Positions 35,047 to 46,600 of a DNA stretch of 64,000 bases are shown piece by piece (position 1 is the stretch's first letter; every line of letters starts with the position of its first letter). The DNA is from Dipteris shenzhenensis (taxonomy: Eukaryota; Polypodiophyta; Polypodiopsida; Gleicheniales), in NCBI GenBank assembly GCA_047967505.1, contig CM106539.1, one strand, 5' to 3'. The notes under the pieces were generated by a model, which was given only the letters and a program-made list of their open reading frames with translations, made no database searches and was not told the origin of the DNA. Made by a program: the position numbers and the translations under genes.

Positions 35047-35828
35047 GCCCTAAACCTAAATCCTAAATCCTAAACCCCTAAATCCTAATCCGTAAACCTT
35101 AACCCCTAGTCCCTAATCCCAAAACCCTAATTCTAAAACCCTAACCCTTAAACCCTAATCCCTAAATCTAAATCCTAAACTCCTAAATCCTAATCCGTAA
35201 ACCCTAACCCTTAATTCCTAATCTTAAAACCGTAATGGTAAACCCTACCCCCTAATTTCTAAACCCTCAATCCTAATCCTAGACCTCTAACCCCTAAACC
35301 TTAAACCCTAAATCCTAAATCCTAAACCTAAACCCTAACCCCTAATTCCTAAACCCTCAATCCTAATCCTAGACCTCTAACCCCTAAACCTTAAACCCTA
35401 AACCCTAAACCTTAACCTCTAAACCCTAATTTTCAAACCCTAACCCATGAACCCTAACCCCTAATCTCTACATCTTAATCCCTAATCCCTAAATCTTCAA
35501 CCTCTAAACCCTAAACCCTAAACCCTAGACCCTAACCCCTAATCTCAAAACTGTAAATGTTAATCTTGACCCTCTAAACCCTAAACCCTAGCCAATAAAA
35601 ACTAATCCCTAATCTCTAAATCCTAAACTCTAACTCCTAAACCCCAAACCCTAAACCCTGACCCCTAAACCCTAAACCTGAATCCCTGAACCCCAACTCG
35701 CAAACCCTAAAGCCTAAACCCTAACCCCTAAACCCTAAACCCAAACCACCAAACCTTAAACCCTAACTCACAAACCCTAAACCCTAAAGCCTAACCCCCA
35801 AACCCTAAACCCTAAACCTTAAATCCTA
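35047..35828 (-). repeat. degenerate telomere-type array, CCCTAAA on the plus strand
   Basis: About 780 bp of CCCTAAA-like units with many variants (CCTAATC, CCCTAATCC, ACCCCTAAACC) on the plus strand, the orientation of a left chromosome end. Units are too diverged for a working telomere. Confidence 0.9.
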
Positions 35829-35889
35829 TGAGTGTTTTCAGTAACATCATTTATTTAAGTAATAGTTTTTATTAGGATTCATAAGTAGG

Positions 35890-36435
35890 AGTGGAATTGA
35901 TAGTAGGAATGTGGGAATGGGAGTGGGAGGTGGGAGCGTGGGAGTGGGAGAAAGGGAGAGTGGGAGTGTGGAAGTGGGAGTGGGAGTAGGAGAGGGGAGG
36001 TGGACGTGGGAGTTGGAGAGGGAGTGGGATTGGCGAAGGTGGGGGTGGGAGGATGGGAGTGGGAGTGGGAGAGGGAGTGGGAATGGGGGAGGTGGGGGTG
36101 GGGGTGGGAGAATGGGAGTGAGAGTGGGAGTGGGAGAGGGAGTGGGAATGTGGGAGATAGGGGTGGGGTGGGGGTGGGAGGATGGGCGTGGGAGTGGGAA
36201 TGGGGGAGGTGGGGGTCGGGTGGGAGGATGGGAGTGGGAGAGCGAGTGGGAGGGGTGGGGTGGGAGGATGGGTGTGGGAGTGGGAGAGGGAGTGGGAATG
36301 GGGGAGGTGGGGGTGGGAGAATGGGAGTGGGAGTGGGAATGGGGGAGGTGGGGGAGGGGTGGGGGTGGGAGTGGGAGAGGGAGTGGGAATGGGGAAGGTG
36401 GGAGTGGGAGGATGGGAGTGGGAGAGGGAAAGAAG
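35890..36435 (+). repeat. G-rich minisatellite, GGGAGT/GGGAAT/GGTGGG units
   Basis: Tandem GGGAGTGGGAGT with variants GGGAATGGGGGAGG and GGGTGGGAGGATGGGAGT extends over about 545 bp. One strand is almost free of pyrimidines other than T and offers many G-quadruplex opportunities. The long Pro/Ser/His or Gly/Trp/Glu frames in all phases are artefacts of the repeat. Confidence 0.93.
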
Positions 36436-36670
36436 ATAATGTGATGGAGAGGCCAATGGGAGAGGAGATAATTATATAGCAGGACCAATGAGAGAAAGCA
36501 CTTAAAACCCTAGCTTTTCTTATATATACTCTCATTGTTTCTCTCATTTCAACAAGGAAGAGCAAGAGGAGAAGCAAAAGGAGGAGCAAGAGCAAAAGCA
36601 AGCACAAGCATATATCTCAACTTTCTTCCAAGTACTTTTTTTAAATTTGTATTCTTTGAAATTTTATTAT
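36436..36670. other. unique bridge between G-rich and GA-rich blocks
   Basis: About 235 bp of mixed sequence, including TATATATACTC near 36520 and a GAGCAAGAGCAAAAGCAAGCAC stretch near 36575. It has no recognised function. Confidence 0.4.
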
Positions 36671-37326
36671 AGAGAGAGAACTTAGAGAGAGAAAGAAAAG
36701 AGAAAGAGAGAGAGAAAAGTGGAGGAGAGACGTTTAGAGAGAGATAATAAGAGAGAGAGTCTTGCTGCCTCGGCAACGAGAGAGAGAGAGGAAGAGTGGG
36801 AGATAGAGAGAGAGAGAGAGTGAGAGGTAAAAGAGAGAGAGAGGGGGAGGGCCACGCAAGAGAGGAACATAGAGAGGGGGAGCGAGAGAGAGAGAGGGCC
36901 ACGCGAGAGAAGAGAGAGAGAGAGAGAGGAAGAGGGCCATGCGAGAGGCGAGAGAGAGAGAGAGAGAGCTACGCGAGAGGAGAGAGAGAGAGGCGATAGA
37001 GAGAGAGGGCTATGCGAGAGAGAGGGAGAGGGAGAGAGAGGCGAGAGAGAGAGAGAGAGGGAGAGAGAGGTGAGAGAGAGAGAGAGAGGGTCGTGCGAGA
37101 GAGAGACAGAGGGAGAGACCACGGGAGAGGAGAGAGAGAGAGGCGATAGAGAGAGAGAGCTATGCGAGAGAGAGGGAGAGGGAGAGAGAGGCGAGACTGA
37201 GAGAGAGAGGGGGAGAGAGGTGAGAGAGAGAGAGGGTCGCGCGAGAGAGACAGAGGGAGAGAGCGAGAGAGAGAGAGAGAGCATGCGAGAGAGCGAGGGA
37301 GAGAGAGAGAGAGGGAGGCACAGTGC

Positions 37327-37370
<44 letters not shown>

Positions 37371-37615
37371 AGAGAGAGAGAGAGGAGAGAAAAGAGAGAG
37401 AGAGGTGAGAGAGAGAGGAGAGAGTGGGAGACAGAGAGAGAGGAGAGAAAAGAGAGAGATAGGAGAGAAAGAGAGGCGAGAGAGAGAGAGAGGCGCACTA
37501 CCATGGCAGCATGCGAGATAGATAGATAGATAGATAGAGAGAGAGGCGCACTACCGCGACAGCATGTGCTTGTGAAAGAGAGAGAGACAGAGAGAGAGTG
37601 AGGGAGAGAGAGTGG

Positions 37616-37655
<40 letters not shown>

Positions 37656-38104
37656 CACGCTACCACGGTAATGCGCACGATAGAGAGAGAGAGAGAAGAG
37701 AGAGAGAGAGGCGCATTGCCGCGGCAGTGCGTGCGAGAGAGAGAGAGAGAGAGAAAGAGAAAGAGGTGCACAGGAGAAAGAGAGAGAGAGAGAGAGGTGC
37801 GAGAGAAAGAGAGATAGAGATAGAGAGAGAGAGAGAGAGAAAAGAGAGAGAGGAGAGAAAGAGGCGCATTGCCGCGACACCATGAGAGAGAGAGAGAGAA
37901 AGAGAGGCGCGTTACCATGGCAGTGTGCGTGCGAGAGAGAGAGAGAGAGAGGTGCACTACCATAGCAACGTGCCTGCATGCAAGAAAGAGAGAGAGAGAG
38001 AGACAGAGAGACAGAGAGAGAGAGAGAGAGACAGAGAGATAGTTTTTTAATGTCGTAGGAACAATCCCAAGGAGCCAGTTCTGACTCATCCGACGTCGAT
38101 CCCT

Positions 38105-38143
<39 letters not shown>

Positions 38144-38192
38144 AGAGAAAGAGAGGCGCGCTGTCACAGTAGCGCACGAGAGAAAGAGAGAG

Positions 38193-38262
<70 letters not shown>

Positions 38263-38264
38263 TG

Positions 38265-38328
<64 letters not shown>

Positions 38329-38371
38329 GAAAGACGAGAGAAAGAGAGGCACGCTATTGTGGCAGCATACA

Positions 38372-38418
<47 letters not shown>

Positions 38419-38425
38419 TGTTGCA

Positions 38426-38508
<83 letters not shown>

Positions 38509-38559
38509 GAGACAAACTGAGGTAAGAGAGAGAGAGGAGAGAGTGGGAGAGAGAGAGAG

Positions 38560-38591
<32 letters not shown>

Positions 38592-38683
38592 GTATGCTAC
38601 CATGCCAGTGCACGAGAGAGAGAGAGAGAGAGAGAGAGTGTGTGTGTGTGGGAGAGAGAGAGAGAGAGAGAGAGCAGAGAGAG

Positions 38684-38730
<47 letters not shown>

Positions 38731-38760
38731 TAAAGAGAGTTGCATTACTACAGCAACACG

Positions 38761-38823
<63 letters not shown>

Positions 38824-38918
38824 GTGTAGTGTCGCGACAACGCACGTGAGAGAGAGAGAGATGAGAGAGAGGTGAAGCGAGAGAGTAGGGGACGCATAAG
38901 AGAGGAAACGGAGAGGAG

Positions 38919-38956
<38 letters not shown>

Positions 38957-39140
38957 GAAGAGGAGGGGAGAGAGAGTAAATAAAGATGAGAGGAAACAGA
39001 GAGGAGAGGGGAGAGGAAATAAAAAGGAGAGGAGAGAGAGAGAGAGATGCGGTGCCGCAATAGCGCACATGCAGGAGAGAGAGAGATACGAGAGAGAGGG
39101 GAAGCAAGAGAGTAGGCGACGCGAAGAGAGAGAGGAGGGG

Positions 39141-39172
<32 letters not shown>

Positions 39173-39246
39173 GAAGAGGAGGGGAGAGAGAGTAAATAAA
39201 GATGAGAGGAAACGGAGAGGAGAGGGGAGAGGAAATAAAAAGGAGA

Positions 39247-39300
<54 letters not shown>

Positions 39301-39375
39301 GAGATGAAAATTTAGAGAGGGAGGGAGCAAGAGAAAGTACGAGAGAGAGGGATAGAGAGAGAGAATGAAAGAGAT
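36671..39375 (+). repeat. 2.7-kb GA-rich satellite with embedded GC-rich palindromes
   Basis: GAGAGA tracts fill the block; several exceed 80 bp of almost pure GA (for example 38190-38255 and 38765-38820). They are broken by short GC-rich inserts. From 36840 to 37290 these are GCTACGCGAGAGG-like. From about 37493 to 39070 about fourteen are imperfect palindromes of the form GCGCATTGCCGCGGCAGTGCGT (for example at 37711). The reading frames of hundreds of codons seen here (Ser/Leu or Arg/Glu repeats) are not genes. Confidence 0.95.
38041..38108 (+). other. non-repetitive island inside the GA satellite
   Basis: About 68 bp (TTTTTTAATGTCGTAGGAAC onward to GTCGATCCCTGAGG) interrupts the GA repeat and resembles none of its inserts. 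It could be a fragment of inserted DNA. No family was recognised. Confidence 0.4.
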
Positions 39376-39379
39376 AGAA

Positions 39380-40200
39380 AATCTTACCAATGAGGAGGAG
39401 AAAGGAGTGGGCGACGATCAAGGAGGGATAAAGGAGAGATGTTTTGATGGAGGGGTGTGGGAGCTATGATCAATGAGGGATATTAGAGGAGAGATAGTGA
39501 AAGAGAATGTAAACACGTGGAAACTTGCAAACAAAACTATCTACCTTGGTGTGTGATTTAGTCGAAACTTAAACAAACAAAACTATAAACCTTGGTGTTT
39601 GAAAAAAGAAACATGTGGAAACTTGAATTTTAAATTTCCTATCTTTTTTTAAACTATGAACCCTTGTGTTTGAAAAGACAAACGTGTGAAAAATTGAAAA
39701 TTGTGTGAAAATACAACCTTGTGTTTGAAAAGACAAATGTGTGGAAACTTGAAAAGTGAGAAAAGACAAATGTGTGCAAAAAGGTAAACTTGTGGAAACT
39801 TGAATTTTAAATTTTTCTTTTTTTTTTAAATTTAAAATGAGTTTCACTTTCATTTTCAATTTACTAGTTTAATTTCTCAATTAAAATTTTTGGAATATAG
39901 TAGAAAAAAATGCATTTTTTGTTAGAATATAGAAAGTATAATTTTAAATTTATTACATTTTTGAAAATTTTAAAAGTAGTTTAACTTACATTCATATATT
40001 ATTAGATTAATTTATTTCTTTTTAGGGAGAATTAATATATTCTTCTACGTAAATATTGAATTTTTTAATTTAAGTCTTATTTTCTTAATTTTACGTTTAA
40101 ATTTTTATATTTTTTCATAAAATTTGAACTAAATTTATTTATATTTCAAATTTTGTGATTCAAACTAATAAGAATTTACTATGTCAAATTTGAATGTGAA
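39380..40200. other. AT-rich flank with short direct repeats
   Basis: GTGTTTGAAAAGACAAA-GTGTG and GGAAACTTGAATTTTAAATTT recur several times between 39590 and 39825. Beyond that the DNA is very AT-rich and appears non-coding. Confidence 0.55.
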
Positions 40201-41384
40201 TTTTTAAATTCTTATTAGTATTAAGTTAAATTAATTTGAATCAAAAAAGGGTTTGGGGGTTTGGGTTTAAGATTTGGGGATTGGGGGTTTAGGGTTTGGG
40301 AGTTAGGGCTTAGGGTTTAGGGTTAGGGGTTTACAGTTTAGGGTTTGGGTTTGGGGTTAGTGTTTAGGGGGTCAGTATTTGGGGTTTAGGGTTTAGGTTT
40401 TGGGGTTCAGGGTTTAGGGATTAGGGTTTAGGGTTTAGGTTCAAGGTTTAGGGTTTAGGGTTTGGGACTTTGGGTTTAGAATTTAGGGTTTAAGAGTTTG
40501 GGTTTACGGTTTGGGAGTTTGAGGGTTTGGGGATTAGGGTTTAGGGTTTCGGAGTAAGGGTTTAGGGTTTAGGGTTTGGGGGTTAGGGTTTAGTGTTTAG
40601 AGGTTTGGGTTTAGGGTTTAGGGTTTAGGGGTTAGGTTTTAGTTTTTTACGGTTTGGATTTAGGGTTTGGGGGTTAGGGTTTATGGCTTGGGAGTTTGGG
40701 TTTAGAGTTTGGGATTCAGGGTTTAGGGTTTGGGGGTTAGGATTTATGGTTTAGGGTTTAGGATTTTGGGGTTAGGTTTTAGGATTTGAGAGTTTTTAAA
40801 TTCTTATTAGTATTAAGTTAAATTAATTTGAATCAAAAAAGGGTTTGGGGGTTTGGGTTTAAGATTTGGGGATTGGGGGTTTAGGATTTGGGAGTTAGGG
40901 CTTAGGGTTTAGGGTTAGGGGTTTACAGTTTAGGGTTTGGGTTTGGGGTTAGTGTTTAGGGGGTCAGTATTTGGGGTTTAGGGTTTAGGTTTTGGGGTTC
41001 AGGGTTTAGGGATTAGGGTTTAGGGTTTAGGTTCAAGGTTTAGGGTTTAGGGTTTGGGACTTTGGGTTTAGAATTTAGGGTTTAAGAGTTTGGGTTTACG
41101 GTTTGGGAGTTTGAGGGTTTGGGGATTAGGGTTTAGGGTTTCGGAGTAAGGGTTTAGGGTTTAGGGTTTGGGGGTTAGGGTTTAGTGTTTAGAGGTTTGG
41201 GTTTAGGGTTTAGGGTTTAGGGGTTAGGTTTTAGTTTTTTACGGTTTGGATTTAGGGTTTGGGGGTTAGGGTTTATGGCTTGGGAGTTTGGGTTTAGAGT
41301 TTGGGATTCAGGGTTTAGGGTTTGGGGGTTAGGATTTATGGTTTAGGGTTTAGGATTTTGGGGTTAGGTTTTAGGATTTGAGAG
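40201..41384 (+). repeat. 592-bp tandem duplication within the telomere-type array
   Basis: Positions 40201-40792 and 40793-41384 match almost base for base, including the AT-rich start (TTTTTAAATTCTTATTAGTA) and every irregular telomere-like variant. I noticed one substitution (TTTAGGG versus TTTAGGA near 40280 and 40880). The second copy follows without a gap. Confidence 0.9.
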
Positions 41385-41430
41385 TTTGGGTTTTAGTTTT
41401 GGGGGTTAGGGTTTAGGTTTAGGGTTTGGA
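40244..41430 (+). repeat. degenerate telomere-type array, TTTAGGG on the plus strand
   Basis: TTTAGGG-like units with variants GGTTTGGG, GGGGGTT and AGGGTTTACGG run for about 1.2 kb, in the orientation of a right chromosome end and thus opposite to the array at 35047-35828. A short AT-rich stretch repeats in its middle because of an internal duplication. Confidence 0.9.
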
Positions 41431-41439
41431 GTCAATTTA

Positions 41440-42340
41440 AAATTTTAGATTTTATTATTTTTCATAAAGTCAAATTTAAATTTATTAAGATTTTAACTTC
41501 TTATTAATGTGAATGTTAAATTCTTATGAGTTGTAAGTAAATTAGTTTTTGTAAATAAAAATTTTATCTTTTTCAAACTCGCAACCTGAATCTATTAAAA
41601 AGAATAATGGAAAATAGGTTATTTCTTGCTTTTAACTCGCAACCTAAGCATATTAAAAAGAACAATGGAAAATAAATTATTTCTTGCTTTTCTTCGCTTC
41701 GACGGTTGGTGTAGTCTACATTAGCATAGATTAGTTGGTTGGTGTAGTCTACATTAGCATAGATTAGTTTGTCCTTAGAGGAGAGAACTCCAAAAAAACC
41801 AATCAAAGCCATGCTCAAAATTTCCCGACTAGTTCCTAATCGGAGTTAATCCATTCATTCACATTCGGTTTCATACTCACAACAACCCTACCATTTAAGT
41901 AATGATCAAGGTTTTAAAACTTTCAAGATGATTAGAAGTTGTATCAGTGGATAGGATAGATTACACTTGAATCAGTTATGGGACTAGATAGACCAAATTA
42001 CCAAATTATATTTATAGCAGTTGTGGGAGTTGATAGAGCATGTTGCACTTATATCAAATCGACTTTAGATTTGTATTTTATTATACTTTATTTCATTTTA
42101 CACTATCCATGAGTTCATTATAAATCGTTATTTTTTTTCACATTTATGCATGTATCTAAGCCTTGTAAAGCCTTTTCGGCTATTCCCAAAGCATGAAATT
42201 GACACTTATATGATTGGGAAGAATGAAAACTTGAGGTGTATCAATGGGACTCATTGTACTTTTGATTTATCAAAGTAATTGTAGTTTTCATGCAAAAGTA
42301 TTATATTTTCTGTACCTAAAAATTTTGTTGTGCTTTAATA
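41440..42340. other. AT-rich spacer with short duplications
   Basis: TTGGTTGGTGTAGTCTACATTAGCATAGATTAG is present twice (about 41704 and 41732). AACTCGCAACCT with ATTAAAAAGAA-AATGGAAAATA is also duplicated (about 41576 and 41635). No gene is seen. Confidence 0.5.
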
Positions 42341-42994
42341 TAGGATGGATCTTGAGGCTATAGCATTTGTCAATGGTATGTCACTAAAATACAATGGAAG
42401 AATTTATGTCCCAAAGGACTTTACAAACTGGACCATTGTTGACACAACAAAGAAAGCATGGTCCTTGCTACTGAGCAAAGGAAATCTCATTCTAGTGATG
42501 ACAAAGAGAGAGTTGGAGAAAGATAAGCGGGCATCAGATGTATCTTTCTCAAAGAGCAATTTGATTGAAGGGGACACCTTACTAGGAATAAAAATTGAAA
42601 AAGATAGCAATACAATGATGATTTACACAAAGTCAAGAATGAGCAACAAATTGTTTCTTCTTTCAAAGAAAGATGCAATGCACTTTGTGATGCCACCGCC
42701 AAAAGCACCTAGATTTCTTGAATTGGTTCTTGCATTGGAGATCCTTCAACATGTGTGGGAGGAATTTCCCATTGAGGAAGCAAGAAAAATGCAGTCAAAG
42801 ATAATCCTTAAATACTTTTCGGGTGTCATTGAAAAAGGAAAGAGAATCCACACATGAGAAAGGAAGTGATGAGACCCATGTAGACCTGGTTCATGGTAAT
42901 ACAAATGAGAGAGGAACTAGAGTGGATGAGACAGAACACATTATAGCATTAGATGAGGGTCTTGTACACATGGAAGCTTACAAGGGATCTACAT

Positions 42995-43127
42995 CTGAGA
43001 CAGGAATTGAATTGGCTCAGACACGACATGCATTAGATGATATAGGACATGCACATGCATCTCAGACAGGAATTGAATTGGCTAAGAGACGACATGCATC
43101 AGATGAGATAGGACATGCACATGGAGG
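42995..43127 (+). repeat. two tandem copies of a 66-bp coding repeat in element B
   Basis: The unit encoding TGIELAQTRHALDDIGHAHA is followed by a second copy encoding TGIELAKRRHASDEIGHAHG. The period of 66 bp keeps the frame, so it grew while coding or by chance in frame. Confidence 0.8.
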
Positions 43128-43237
43128 CAGTCAATAGAGTGAGCGACAATTAGTTAAAGCGGTTGAAAAGTCAAGCAAGCAAAGAAAGAACCTAAGTTTT
43201 TTATAAAATAATTGCTTGAAGTACAAAGTATTCAAAA

Positions 43238-43638
43238 CGTTGGTTATGTGTCATAAAATTTATATTTTGATGCACACAAGTTTTTTAGATGGTGCAAATA
43301 GGCATGATATTCATCTAAATCATGCCTTGTCATTTGATTTGATATGTGTCATCATGCCATTTATATTTGATAATCAAGATGCAGGGATGTTAAAAACTGA
43401 TCTTTTGGGCCAAAACAATCAAATGTTGACATCTTGCCAAAATATTTAACGCGCTCCCTGTTTTGGCCCAAAAGAGGACATTTTCACATCCCTATATCTT
43501 TTGATTTACAAGTCCAAATGGGGTCATGTTACATATCAAATCAAATGGCAAGGCGTACTTTAGATGATTATCATGTCTTTGTGCACCATCTAGTAAAATT
43601 TAATGCACCAAAATATGAATTTGTGGTCAATTTGTTGC
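43238..43638. mobile_element. fold-back (MITE-like) element, about 400 bp, inside element B
   Basis: Two arms of nearly 200 bp are inverted copies around a centre near 43438. On the left, AGATGGTGCA, CATGATATTCATCTAAA, GCCTTGTCATTTGATTTGATATGT, CAGGGATGTTAAAAACTGATC and TTTTGGGCCAAAACA appear in order. On the right their reverse complements appear in mirrored order, ending with TGCACCATCT near 43590. Arms differ at scattered positions. It has no coding capacity. It lies in the gap between coding segments of element B, so it is probably an insertion into that element or its intron. Confidence 0.8.
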
Positions 43639-46600
43639 ATTGGTAAGATTAGTGGGAGGTAAGAATAAATCATTAGGGAAGGATATTTTTGCAGTAACAA
43701 AGAAACATGGGTTTTGTTCCAAGAGTGAACAGAGTTAAAAAAGCTAAGCATTTACATATGCATGGAATCTAGACTAATCCATGCAAGGAATCCTTGGAAG
43801 ATAATCTCAATTACTCTAGTGGAAAGAGAGAAGTTGATTGCAGTAGGGTTTGTCTTTGATACAAACAATGACTTGGAAATTAAACATACAAACTGTCTCA
43901 TGGATTATGTGAAATTAGTGTTAATGGCTTTAAAGTTATATGCATGTTTAACCTTCTGGCATTGAGGGAACGTATGCACTTTTGAATAAGTTCTAATTTT
44001 TTGCTACTAAAATGGGGGATTTATAAATCTTTTATTGTTTTTTATCGCTCGCTTTTTTTGGCTCGCTCGCTTTTTGTTGCTCGCTTTTTGGTAATCCTCA
44101 TGCACATGCATCTCTCGTTTATGGTATTACTCACTTAGATGGTGCAACCCTTGAGTATACTTTAAGTTGAGGCAATAGAAGAAAAAGTAGGGCGATCTAA
44201 AGCGGTTCACATAGAGCCCCTAAAAAATAAACCCTGACATCAAATGCAAAAGGTGAGTACTTCACAAGCTATAGTTCGAAGTCCTATAACTCAAAAAAGA
44301 GGTCATTCATATACAAAGAAAGGGCAAAGAAGAGAAGAGGAAGACCATAAAGAGGATGCAAAGGGTCTTGAAATGGAGTCAAATTCAGATACGAAAATGT
44401 TATCAATGAAGAACCTAAATCTTCGCTTGAATGAGGTTGTGATAAATGAGGATCCAGGATATATGTGGGGCCAAAAGACTCAAGTTATACATGCTTCAAT
44501 GGTGGTCAAAGCAAGCATCTTCACCAAAAGTAGGACCTTAGATATTGCCTATGCTAAAAAGATTTTTCAAGCTTTAATTGATGGAAAAAAACCAGTTGTT
44601 TCTAATTTGGTACTCTATCCAAGGCATTTTGGCCAGTCAAAGGAGATTCTAGTCAATCCATCAATTTCTTTCAGCCGATAGATTTTGATATGCAATTCAC
44701 TAAGTTCCTCAAAAAACAAGTTCCCTCACTTCAAAAAGGATAGAGTTCAGTGAATGGTCGAGAATTGTTGACATATAAAGGATGCCAAGAGAAATTTCTT
44801 AGCTCATTGCACATTTGAGGTAATAGATGGTCAGCACTATGCCTATGCTTGTAATGAGCATTCTAGAGAGGCATACAACAAAGGAGAAATTACTTTTATC
44901 AAACCTTCGCGAGTGTGCCTCAATTCCACTACTATTTTGCATGCATTTGTATCTTTAAGAACGAGAAAAAATATTTGATTGAGTTGGAAAGACTTAATCA
45001 TGACATTCATGCACTACAAAAGATCACCTCCACTTCAGAGATGTTGCTCAAAGCTAGGATCATATGGAGAACTTTTCATTCTCCTGTGACCACTCTCAAA
45101 AGAACTACAACTAAAGTGGAAGCGGATAATCTTGTTGACTTCTCATGGTTGAGTGCCATTGTACCAAGGGGAAAGTAGGAAAGAACAAAGGTGATTACAA
45201 GCTTTAAGACAATAAGGGACAGGTGTCAAAACTACACAAGCATACTTTTCCATAGTGATGAAGTTTTTCATTAGATAAAAGACATGTGTCTTGCATGTGA
45301 GAAGGGAGATGTCACATATGAGGCTCCATCATTGATTAAAGACAAGGGAAAGAAGATTGAGAAAAAAGAGATGACAGCTCACATGTGGAGGCCTCTAAGA
45401 AACTTGCCAGACAAATACACAAGTCTTGCTGTAGAGAAATTAATGTCCAAAGAATGGTTTTTTAGCAAAAAGGATAAAGATCATTGCATGGAAGATTGCA
45501 TCATCCAACAGGTCAATCGTGATGCAGTAAAGAGTGCAATTGAATATTCACTGGCAGAAAAAAAAATTCCAATTAGCCAATGTAAATTTGATCATAGCAT
45601 TGTGAGGCAGATGGCATCAGCTTTATTGTCGGCTAAACAGAAGGCTTGGGTGCATAAATGGGTGAAGGTAGAAGATGATGGATATGAAATTACTCCTTCT
45701 ATGGCAAGTGACATTCCGAAAAATGTGTATGCATATGCACAAAAAGTCATCAATAAGCACACTCTCAGAAAAGCAAAAACTTTGAATAAGAGCTTTTTTT
45801 TCATACATGAGATCATTTCAGAGTCTGGAAAGAGTGTTGAGTGCAAGGGAGTTTCATTGAATGTTTTTTTGTCTGAGGACACTACTTGGGAGAGGCCTCA
45901 GCTTTTCTTTGTCCATGAAATATCACTGCATGACATTCATCAACTCCTTGATAGAATATTACATACCACCATTGGTAGAGTGGGACTATGTAACATAGTC
46001 ATATTTGCTAATAAAGATGACAAGGAAAAAATGTCTGCTACCCTAGAAAAACAATATGGCAAAGAGCTTAAGATTTACAATGGTATATACTCAAGAAAGA
46101 GGGACGAGAGAATGCAGTCTCAAGATACAGACTCTTGAAACCTTTTTCTTGTGCATGAAGAGCCCTTACAATGATCACTCCTCACAGAACAACATAAGAG
46201 GGAATGCAAAGAGATTACAACTAGTGCTAGAAGAGCATGAAGCTCCAAGTCCCCTCCATCGCAACACAAATCACTATGAAAGGCCAGCAAAAAGTGCTAA
46301 TCTTTTAATTAGTATGATGGAATTTTTGTTGCCGTCCAGATGGGAAGTCACATTGTGTTGAATGGGACATTTGTTTGAAGCTCTTATCAGAAAAGGACAC
46401 CATGTTAATATTATTGAGAGCCCTGCTTGCTTGGAATACCTTGATACTATGGCTTCTCTCACAATAAAGTATGATAAGAAAGGTCCAATCTCACATGAAG
46501 AGGATGCTGACATAGAGATGGCCATGTATGATGAGAGCAAGAAAGATGACAAAAATGCTAAAAGCTCTGGATATGATAGTGATGACACCAACAATAGTAA

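Noticed and set aside
35847-36607. Pro/Ser/His-rich and Gly/Trp/Glu-rich frames of up to 242 codons
   Set aside because: They are direct translations of the GGGAGT minisatellite in every frame and have no start context or conserved domain.
36671-39421. Open frames of 100-408 codons on both strands in the GA block
   Set aside because: They encode only Ser/Leu or Arg/Glu repeats forced by (GA)n and exist in several frames at once; they are repeat artefacts.
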